Source of the DNA: Stigonema sp964246695
GTDB taxonomy: Bacteria; Cyanobacteriota; Cyanobacteriia; Cyanobacteriales; Nostocaceae
Assembly (NCBI GenBank): GCA_964246695.1
Contig: CAXTSI010000337.1
Location: 1-10,486 of the forward strand
Direction of reading: 5' to 3'
Length of the DNA stretch: 10,486 nt
The position numbers were made by a program, and so were the translations under genes. Positions 1 to 5,813 of this stretch are shown in pieces. Positions within the stretch are counted from its first letter, which is position 1, and every line of letters starts with the position of its first letter. Under the pieces are notes generated by a model, which did no database searches, had not been told where the DNA came from, and worked only from the letters and a program-made list of their open reading frames with translations.

Positions 1-101
1 TTTTCTCTCAGTAATTTCCCTATCGTGACAGTTGGGGTGCGGAATGTGGGTTAAATGTTCATACTTAAGCTAAGTTAACGCACGGTCTTCTAGTCAACTT
101 A
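1..101. other. Intergenic, no feature seen
   Basis: No convincing reading frame, hairpin or promoter is visible in this AT-leaning stretch before the first repeat element. A gene ending or starting just outside the window cannot be excluded. Confidence 0.4.
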
Positions 102-109
102 CACTTTTA
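102..109. repeat. Target site duplication, left copy
   Basis: CACTTTTA directly abuts the left terminal inverted repeat of the MITE. The identical octamer directly abuts the right terminal repeat at 270-277. Confidence 0.8.
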
Positions 110-269
110 GGCGTTGCTGAATTGAGGAATGATTTTGGAATATTGCCAAACCATTGACCCTCACCCTAACCCTCTCCCAAGAGGGAGAGGGGAAAGAATT
201 TAGCTCCCTTCTTCCTCTTGGGAGAAGGGTTGGGGATGAGGGCAATTCATACCTGTATTCAGCAACGCC
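110..269. mobile_element. MITE-like element with 13-bp TIRs
   Basis: The element is bounded by perfect 13-bp terminal inverted repeats, GGCGTTGCTGAAT at 110-122 and ATTCAGCAACGCC at 257-269. The flanks carry the same 8 bases, CACTTTTA, at 102-109 and 270-277, which is what transposase-mediated insertion leaves. It is 160 bp long and has no reading frame of its own. Inside, a C-rich arm at about 158-184 (CTCTCCCAAGAGG core) pairs with its reverse complement at about 214-242 (CCTCTTGGGAG core), so the transcript would fold into a long imperfect hairpin. This is a non-autonomous element that must be moved in trans. An 8-bp duplication fits several IS families, so no family is named. Confidence 0.85.
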
Positions 270-277
270 CACTTTTA
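270..277. repeat. Target site duplication, right copy
   Basis: CACTTTTA follows the right terminal inverted repeat and matches 102-109 base for base. The two copies define the insertion point of the 160-bp element. Confidence 0.8.
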
Positions 278-744
278 TTTCAGAAACCTGTAGGAAGTAG
301 AGAAAAGAGTTTTACTTCACCAAAATTTTTAGTTATTGATTATTAGTGACTTCGTACAAGTATTGCCCTCATTCGGAAGAAAACTTATACAAAATAACTA
401 CTAATTATCAAAGCAAGTATTTTCTACTTAGCTGTAGACGAGCAAAAGTCAAACTTGGACAAGCTCATTGAGGGAAATGTTTTTGATGAAGTTCTTACTT
501 CCTTGTTTCTATCAATATTAAATAACTTTTTTGTTCAGATGTCAAGAAAAAAGTATTTAATTTATATTTCTTCAAATTATCTGCATATTTTTTTGATATT
601 TTTCAACGGTTTTTGTTTAAAGCTTAATGCAAGTAGCTATGGGATCAAACTCTTGCTTGGTTTAGATTTACAACTAGTATGTTCTCAAAAAAAGTTGTAT
701 GCAATCCTGTCTTGATTGCATGTTCAAGTTAATTTAACTTTAAA
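278..744. other. AT-rich stretch without a supported gene
   Basis: The stretch is strongly AT-rich. A TTG-initiated frame at 455-715 (86 residues) is open but has no ribosome binding site. Its composition, rich in Phe, Ile, Leu, Ser and Asn, is what AT-rich non-coding DNA gives when translated, and I recognise no domain. No terminator or promoter stands out. Confidence 0.45.
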
Positions 745-789
745 TATAGCAATCCTATTTGAGTTGCGAACATCTCAAGCATCAGTTAC

Positions 790-810
790 CCGGTTTCTTT
801 AAGAAACCGG
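790..810. repeat. Tight 10-bp hairpin
   Basis: CCGGTTTCTT and AAGAAACCGG are separated by one base. No T-tract follows on either strand, so I read this as a repeat hairpin rather than a terminator. Confidence 0.6.
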
Positions 811-856
811 TGAAGCAGCGCGCCGACACGAGTGTTTCCCGACCTAGGCGACTGCT

Positions 857-906
857 GTTAGCGAAGCGTTAGCGTAAGCGTTGCGATCGAACGGTACTCC
901 GGCGTC
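857..906. repeat. GC island, left copy of an inverted pair
   Basis: Two blocks here recur in reverse complement about 300 bp away. GTTAGCGAAGCGTTAGC at 857-873 matches 1180-1196, and CGGTACTCCGGCGTC at 892-906 matches 1165-1179. Both blocks are kept with the order mirrored, so the two islands form a long-range inverted repeat. The sequence is rich in GCGTTAGCG-type heptamer and octamer words and has no coding potential. Confidence 0.7.
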
Positions 907-1020
907 GGAACGAGCGTCACCCGAAGGGGTTTCTCGACCTTCACAAATCATTTAGGATTGCTATAAAATTCAAGTAATTTTTCACTTTAAATTAACCTAA
1001 TAAATCGCCAGATGCCAGCT

Positions 1021-1045
1021 TAAGAGGGAACAGGGAACTCTTAAC
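1021..1045. repeat. Heptamer-type repeat, left arm
   Basis: These 25 bases are the exact reverse complement of 1309-1325 joined to 1333-1340. The right arm has one extra 7-base unit (AAGAGTT, 1326-1332). A difference of exactly seven bases suggests slippage in a short tandemly repeated heptamer family. Confidence 0.65.
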
Positions 1046-1164
1046 TCGAACCAGTGAACAGAAAATAATGAGCCGCCGTTCGCGCAGCGGCGAGGAATTG
1101 GGAGAAGATCAAGGGTATAGGTTCCCCTAGACTGCCGCGCTGACGCTCCTTCGTCGCTACCGCT

Positions 1165-1196
1165 GACGCCGGAGTACCGGCTAACGCTTCGCTAAC
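1165..1196. repeat. GC island, right copy of the inverted pair
   Basis: GACGCCGGAGTACCG (1165-1179) and GCTAACGCTTCGCTAAC (1180-1196) are the exact reverse complements of 892-906 and 857-873. Here the two blocks are adjacent, while in the left copy they are 18 bases apart, so one copy has gained or lost the spacer. Confidence 0.7.
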
Positions 1197-1302
1197 GCTA
1201 ACGCGATTTATTTATGAAAAGAAATAAAAAAATTTTTTTCGAGACGCACCGATCTAGAAAAAATCCGTCCGCGATCATACCCCTGCTTTTAAGTATGGGG
1301 AT

Positions 1303-1341
1303 TTCCCTGTTAAGAGTTCCCTGTTAAGAGTTCCCTCTTAA
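1303..1341. repeat. Tandem heptamer repeat, right arm
   Basis: The unit TTCCCTGTTAAGAG occurs at 1303-1316 and again at 1317-1330, followed by TTCCCTCTTAA at 1331-1341. It can be read as alternating heptamers TTCCCTG and TTAAGAG. It supplies the last codons and stop of the minus-strand fragment at 1310-1552. Confidence 0.7.
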
Positions 1342-1552
1342 TTGATTTTTTGTATCGACTAATAATGGCTTTAGCCTTCGAGTATGTTATGGTTTCCCCT
1401 CCTTTTGCGCTCTCTAAGGCTTCTTTACGGGCTTCGTCAGGAATAGAAGAGGCGGCTAGGAGGTAAAGAGCAGAGGCGGCGATGTTCAGTTGTCCAAAAT
1501 TTGGACAACTGCTAAATTTCTCAAAGACGTTGTGCTCAGTCAGCAGAGTCAT
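1310..1552 (-). pseudogene. Fragment of a DUF3102-like plasmid/phage-type protein
   Basis: The 80-residue frame contains the stretch NFGQLNIAASALYLLAA, then EARKEALESAKGGETITYSKAKAI and a basic helix. This resembles the C-terminal or middle part of DUF3102/ParB-like proteins found on cyanobacterial plasmids, prophages and next to DNA methyltransferases; the match is from memory and tentative. An in-frame stop lies just upstream of the ATG and no ribosome binding site is visible. The C-terminus (RELLTGNS) is made by the heptamer repeat. The segment therefore looks truncated at both ends and stranded among repeats. A short functional DNA-binding protein is the alternative reading. Confidence 0.5.
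1487..1511. repeat. Perfect 12-bp inverted repeat inside the fragment
   Basis: CAGTTGTCCAAA (1487-1498) and TTTGGACAACTG (1500-1511) flank a single central A. It lies in codons for the CPNFGQL region of the DUF3102-like fragment. It could be an operator-like site or a repeat hairpin; nothing nearby decides between them. Confidence 0.55.
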
Positions 1553-1622
1553 TGGCTGCTAAAGGACTAGGAGTAGAACCAGAACTGCTGAGGATGCTAC
1601 ACGCTCTTTTCACACTAAAATT

Positions 1623-3119
1623 TTACTTTGAAGATGAGCGAAATAGCTGAGCCACTGTCAGCTTAGTCACTTTCCCCATAGCGTTGCGAGGTAATTCTGG
1701 AACTGACAGAATTCGAGTTGGTATCTTATAGACAGCCAATTGCGCTTTTGCCCAACTCCGGAAAGACTCTAATGTCAAGTGGCGTTCCGGTTGCAATACT
1801 AACGCAGCACAAACCCGTTCACCCCACTCTGGATCGGCAATCCCAACAACTGCACATTCCTGAATATCTGGATGCGTTCGTAGCACTTCCTCAATTTCCA
1901 AAGCTGAAACTTTATACCCTCCCGTTTTGATAATATCCACGCTAATCCGACCCAGAATGCGGTAGTTGCCGTTCTCGACTACAGCGAGATCTCCAGTACA
2001 AAACCAGCCATCCCGTTTAGCTTTTGCGGTTGCTTCCGGGTTTTGCCAATATTCCCGAAACACTCCTGCGCCTTTAACTTGGATTTCTCCCGATGTCCCT
2101 GGTGGAACTAACTCTCCGTTCTCATCCACTAATCTGACTTCAACCTGAGGCAGAGGCTTCCCCACATATCCTGACCACCGTTGACCGTGTAAAGGGTTCG
2201 ATAGCGCCATGCCAATTTCAGTCATGCCATAGCGTTCTAGCAGAAAATGGCTGCTGATGCTCTGCCACTTTTCTAAAACTTGAACTGGTAACGCTGCCGA
2301 GCCTGAAACCATCAGGCGCATTTTAGCACAGCCTGAAGACATGCTTTTTTGGCGATCGCTCTTAGCAGCTTCCCAAGCAGCAATCAGCTTCACATAAATC
2401 GTCGGTACTGCCATAAATAAGGTTAAGTCACCGTCACAAATTCGGTGCCAAACGGTTTCAGCATCAAAGCTCAACATGTGGCACTCCGCCCCAGCCCATA
2501 AAGCACACGTGAGTACGTTGACAATCCCATGAATATGATGCAGTGGCAAGACATGCAAAATCCGATCATCGGATGTCCATTCCCAAGCAGTAATCAAGCT
2601 CGTCACTTGAACTTGAATATTGTGATGGGTCGTCACCACACCCTTCGGTTTACCTGTTGTACCGCTTGTGTAGAGAATTAATGCGCGTCTGGTGATATCT
2701 ACCGAGGGGAGGCGACCAACATTATTATATGGGAGCGTTTCCGACGTGAGGATAAATCGCAAATTTTGTTCAACAGCGATCGGGCGCAGTATAGCCTCAA
2801 AATTGGGATGGGCAACGATAATCGATGCTCCTGAATTTGTAATGACATACTCCAATTCGGGTCGCGGGTGGGAAACACACAAAGGTACGGCTATTCCACC
2901 GGCACGCCAAATCCCCCACTGAGTAGCTACGTACTCAAACCCAGGCGGAATGAGAAAGGCAACTCGCTGCTCCTGTAAATCTTCTGCATCTTGAAGAAGA
3001 GCGATCGCCATTGAGCAGGATGTGTGGTGCAAATCCCCATAGGTATATGCGGATTGAGTTGTCACAATTGCTATTTTCTCGTTGTGTTCTTGAGTACGAG
3101 TAATTAATGGTAGATTCAC
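1623..3119 (-). CDS. Malonyl-CoA synthetase-like acyl-CoA ligase (MatB/ACSF3 type)
   Basis: This 498-residue adenylate-forming enzyme would activate a carboxylic acid with ATP and join it to CoA. All core motifs are visible: P-loop YTSGTTGKPKG (150-160), ERYGMTE (295-301), TGD (375-377), GR hinge (390-391), VDIIKTGGYK (394-403) and the catalytic lysine in RNAMGK (K483). The sequences LPLHHIHGIVNVL (191-203) and SNPLHGQR followed by VGKPLP are characteristic of malonyl/methylmalonyl-CoA synthetases, including the Arg before YGMTE that the family uses for the substrate carboxylate. Length is normal for that group. The start is GTG at 3119 with only a weak purine-rich stretch before it; no better ATG exists nearby. 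It has no carrier-protein or condensation partner here, so it acts alone, probably in the cytosol. A different dicarboxylate or short-chain acid is possible. Confidence 0.85.
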   Translation of the reverse strand: MNLPLITRTQEHNEKIAIVTTQSAYTYGDLHHTSCSMAIALLQDAEDLQEQRVAFLIPPGFEYVATQWGIWRAGGIAVPLCVSHPRPELEYVITNSGASIIVAHPNFEAILRPIAVEQNLRFILTSETLPYNNVGRLPSVDITRRALILYTSGTTGKPKGVVTTHHNIQVQVTSLITAWEWTSDDRILHVLPLHHIHGIVNVLTCALWAGAECHMLSFDAETVWHRICDGDLTLFMAVPTIYVKLIAAWEAAKSDRQKSMSSGCAKMRLMVSGSAALPVQVLEKWQSISSHFLLERYGMTEIGMALSNPLHGQRWSGYVGKPLPQVEVRLVDENGELVPPGTSGEIQVKGAGVFREYWQNPEATAKAKRDGWFCTGDLAVVENGNYRILGRISVDIIKTGGYKVSALEIEEVLRTHPDIQECAVVGIADPEWGERVCAALVLQPERHLTLESFRSWAKAQLAVYKIPTRILSVPELPRNAMGKVTKLTVAQLFRSSSK

Positions 3120-3339
3120 GTTTCTTTACCGATTTAGGGTTGATTTAGTTTGGGCGTGCGATTGTTGTCCAACGCATGTCGTGGGTCTTTTTCGGTAATC
3201 AGGTAGAGACGCGATTAATCGCGTCTCTACTGGGTGTGATTAGTCTAAAACATATTCACACTCTTGGTTGCCTAATTACTGTTTTCATGCGTCGTCGTGT
3301 TTTAATCAATCGGCTTGAGTCGTCGAACGATCGCTTTTC
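3120..3339. other. Gap between two minus-strand genes
   Basis: The 220-base spacer is too long for tight coupling and contains the palindrome at 3203-3230. The promoter of the acyl-CoA ligase gene should lie here on the minus strand. A TTGGAC hexamer (minus strand, about 3171) is present, but no good -10 box follows at the right distance. Confidence 0.4.
3203..3230. repeat. Perfect 28-bp palindrome
   Basis: The 14-base arm GTAGAGACGCGATT is followed directly by its reverse complement AATCGCGTCTCTAC with no spacer. As RNA it would fold into a stable hairpin from either strand. Palindromes of this GTAGAGACGCG type are dispersed in cyanobacterial genomes (from memory). There is no T-tract after it, so rho-independent termination between the two minus-strand genes is possible but not shown. 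Confidence 0.75.
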
Positions 3340-5619
3340 CTAACTAGTCGATCGCGCTTTTGGTACATCCTGCGGAGGTTTAGGTGGACACCAGAAGAGG
3401 TTTTTGCTGGACACCTCAAGCGATTCCAGAATTCCTCGCATCACCTCTGTGCAATACATCCAGTGTCCCAAATCCTCATACATGCGATCGGGATTAAACT
3501 CCAGATTGTAATGCAGTACATTGGTCAGGTCTGAAAACTCATCAGAGGCTTGGGGAGAAAGCAGCAGGAGGTGAAATGGCTTCCTAAAGCATTGCTTTTC
3601 AAGCTTGTTGACCAAATCAATAACGCCACCCCTTGAGGCAATACCCGTGCGAACGAAAAGTGCCTTGTCGCAGTTTTGGAGTGTGTACCAAAACCTTTGA
3701 GAGCGTGCTGTGTAACGAACGCGCATGCGTTCATAGACGGGAGACATGTCGTTAAGAGGGTTGTCTGTGTCCTCCACTTCATGAGCAAAGGACAGACCCG
3801 TCCACTTGGTGTGGTAGATTCTGCCTGCGTCTGGATTGTAATGCAAGAAGGTAGGGTTCCACATGTCATCAAAACCGTTTTCGATCATATCCGCGATATC
3901 TCCAATATTGGTGGTGCGCGTTAGATCAAACGGAAAGGCGGGACCGTCGTACTCCATCTTGTACAGCATCATCCGGACGGCACAGCGATCGCCTAGTGGA
4001 ACGATCGCGACACGGCTGATGTCTGATAATTTGCATTTGTATTGGAACAGCACAGCCGACCGAGGTGATGTTTTAACTCGGCTTTCCAGCCCGTTGTTGC
4101 CAATCATCATGGTGCGGAAGGGGATATCGGGATAAAGCGGATCTTCGTAGACACCCCCTGGCATGGCTTTAAGTGCGCTACGCACCTCCTGCCACATGGG
4201 ATGGATGTTGTACTCGTGGTCTGATTCGTTGATGACCCAAAGGTGGTGTTCGTCCGCTAGCAAAATCCCCACATGCCCGTCATAAAACAAAAGTTGTTCG
4301 TGTGAGTGCGAACAGAGATTGAAGGCGGCGCTGTATTCCAAGTCCGCACCAGGGGGAATGTCCACTGTGGTTTCGATCGTGCCATCGTCTTGGACTGCAA
4401 AGAAGGGCAGCGTCCCTTGCTGGGCATGCTTCGCAAGGTAGATCCCCGGTATTAATCCTGCCTTACTTTGCAGTGCAGTTTGCAGCGACTGCCAATAGGG
4501 AGCGATGGTGTAGCGGTATTGTGATGGATTGACGATCCGCAAACGCTTCTGTTCAATACAAGCACAGACACGGAAGCCTGCATTGTCAAGGTAGATGGGG
4601 ACTTCATTCGGCTGTAGGAAGCGTTGTTTTTCTTTTTCCAATTCGTCTTTAGACATCTCGAATAAGTGCAGGTCGATCGCCTCATACATGAGGCTGTGAC
4701 CGACCGTGTTGGGGTGAGATGGGTCGAAGGATATCCCCACTTTCCAGTTTCCTTGCCCATTATCCACTGCTGCCAACCAATCCAGTACCGGAACGCCCCA
4801 ATTCAGCATGCGGTTGTGTGTGTCCCTTAGCAGCCAGTTATGTTCGGGGGAATAGTCGCCATTGGGATATACCCCGCCCAGAATCGGACGTGCTCCCATG
4901 TCCCACGTCATTTTCACAAGCTGCTGCAAGCCACTTTCAAACCGTCGCTGTACTGCCCGTCGTTCGTTCGGGGGGCAGTAGGCTAACCCTTCGTTGCCCA
5001 AAGACAGCGCAATAATGACCATATCCGGTTGTTCTGGCATGACGACTGACGTAAATCGGTCGAGCGTTTTGCTAACATTCGCTCCCACCTCCGACACATT
5101 CACCAGTTGATGCCCGTATTTTTGCTGCAAAGCCTGTCCCAGTAGCCAAGCCCAACCTCTTAACAGCCAAGCTTTATGACCTAATGCGACGGAACTGCCA
5201 ATGACCACGATTTTAAGCCGACAAGACCCTTCGTCTTGGGGCATCCTCACAGCAGGCTCTTTAATGTATCCGAACGGATAAGGCTGCAGATAACCGAATG
5301 CGCCATCATCCACAACAATACTGTTGGACCGATCGTCAGAGTCGATCGGCACCCAGCGGTTTGGACCTAAAGCTTCCCATTTGACGCTGCCGTTTGCATC
5401 GAGACGTACATACTTATATTCAACTCTCTGGCGATCGGCTGACTTCAAAGACGGCTGAATGTCGATTTCTGTGTCTGTCCACCATAAAGGATAGCGCTCG
5501 GCACTTGTCCGGAGGTGTACACATCTCGTGACATCCCACAATCCCAACTCGGGAGTAGAACCGACGAGCTGAATAGATTCGCCTATTTGCGTATATGCAC
5601 TGACCTGAAATTGATACAT
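3340..5619 (-). CDS. CBM20 - SGNH hydrolase - duplicated module - DUF1796 protein
   Basis: This 759-residue protein has four parts. Residues 1-105 form a CBM20 starch-binding domain (LGLWD with W28, WW at 46-47, VEYKYV, KWE with W81, PNRW at 86-89). Residues 134-320 form an SGNH/GDSL hydrolase: GSSVALG (likely Ser143), G179, LGNEG (Asn209) and DPSHP (Asp299, His302). Residues 339-430 and 440-527 are two copies of an unrecognised module (see findings). Residues 535-735 resemble DUF1796, a putative papain-like cysteine peptidase: PLGDRC with Cys546, FPFD and FAHE with His613. No signal peptide or membrane segment is seen, so it is probably cytosolic, or exported by an unusual route. The ATG at 5619 starts directly with the CBM20 fold. 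The likely substrate is an acylated alpha-glucan or similar polymer; this is inference from domains and from the divergent glycosyltransferase. Confidence 0.85.
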   Translation of the reverse strand: MYQFQVSAYTQIGESIQLVGSTPELGLWDVTRCVHLRTSAERYPLWWTDTEIDIQPSLKSADRQRVEYKYVRLDANGSVKWEALGPNRWVPIDSDDRSNSIVVDDGAFGYLQPYPFGYIKEPAVRMPQDEGSCRLKIVVIGSSVALGHKAWLLRGWAWLLGQALQQKYGHQLVNVSEVGANVSKTLDRFTSVVMPEQPDMVIIALSLGNEGLAYCPPNERRAVQRRFESGLQQLVKMTWDMGARPILGGVYPNGDYSPEHNWLLRDTHNRMLNWGVPVLDWLAAVDNGQGNWKVGISFDPSHPNTVGHSLMYEAIDLHLFEMSKDELEKEKQRFLQPNEVPIYLDNAGFRVCACIEQKRLRIVNPSQYRYTIAPYWQSLQTALQSKAGLIPGIYLAKHAQQGTLPFFAVQDDGTIETTVDIPPGADLEYSAAFNLCSHSHEQLLFYDGHVGILLADEHHLWVINESDHEYNIHPMWQEVRSALKAMPGGVYEDPLYPDIPFRTMMIGNNGLESRVKTSPRSAVLFQYKCKLSDISRVAIVPLGDRCAVRMMLYKMEYDGPAFPFDLTRTTNIGDIADMIENGFDDMWNPTFLHYNPDAGRIYHTKWTGLSFAHEVEDTDNPLNDMSPVYERMRVRYTARSQRFWYTLQNCDKALFVRTGIASRGGVIDLVNKLEKQCFRKPFHLLLLSPQASDEFSDLTNVLHYNLEFNPDRMYEDLGHWMYCTEVMRGILESLEVSSKNLFWCPPKPPQDVPKARSTS

Positions 5620-5813
5620 AGGTTTCTTGCTGATTTAGAGATCCGACCCTAGATAGGAAGGCTGCATCCTCAAAGCTGCTTTGACATTACCACATAGAAC
5701 TCAAGTGCGCAAAGCAACCGCGATTTCGTCATAACTGAAGAACTGTGCTATAATTCCTTTTTTTAGACTTATTTTCTCTCCTCTTGCGTCATTCGATTAA
5801 CAACTCAAAACTA
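5620..5813. promoter_or_regulatory. Divergent intergenic region
   Basis: This stretch separates the starts of the minus-strand CBM20-SGNH gene and the plus-strand glycosyltransferase gene, so it must hold both promoters. Only the plus-strand one is clear (5726-5754). Shared control of the two genes is plausible from the layout but no operator is evident. Confidence 0.5.
5726..5754 (+). promoter_or_regulatory. Extended -10 promoter for the glycosyltransferase
   Basis: TGCTATAAT at 5746-5754 is a perfect extended -10 element. TCGTCA at 5726-5731 matches four of six -35 positions with an ideal 17-base spacer. Transcription would start near 5761, leaving a leader of about 50 bases before the ATG at 5814. 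Confidence 0.65.

Larger units (their letters stand above)
745..965. mobile_element. Second inverted-repeat-bounded element, MITE-like
   Basis: A perfect 13-bp inverted repeat bounds this stretch: TATAGCAATCCTA at 745-757 and TAGGATTGCTATA at 953-965. Both ends finish in TA, which would suit an IS630/Tc1-type insertion into TA, but no longer duplication proves insertion. Inside are a tight hairpin (CCGGTTTCTT 790-799, AAGAAACCGG 801-810) and a GC-rich section at about 817-935. That section contrasts sharply with the AT-rich DNA on both sides and has no reading frame. It looks like a composite of dispersed cyanobacterial repeat sequence. Confidence 0.5.

Noticed and set aside
455..715. 86-residue open frame with a TTG start
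   Set aside because: It has no ribosome binding site and its AT-driven composition is typical of chance frames in this stretch; no domain is recognisable.
1513..1653. Plus-strand open stretch reading AAKGLGVEPELLRMLHALF near 1555-1611
   Set aside because: It looks protein-like for about 30 residues but is short, has no start, and overlaps both the DUF3102-like fragment and the end of the acyl-CoA ligase gene; I cannot name it.
3525..3924. Overlapping frames inside the hydrolase gene
   Set aside because: They lie entirely within the coding sequence of the DUF1796 part and have no features of their own.
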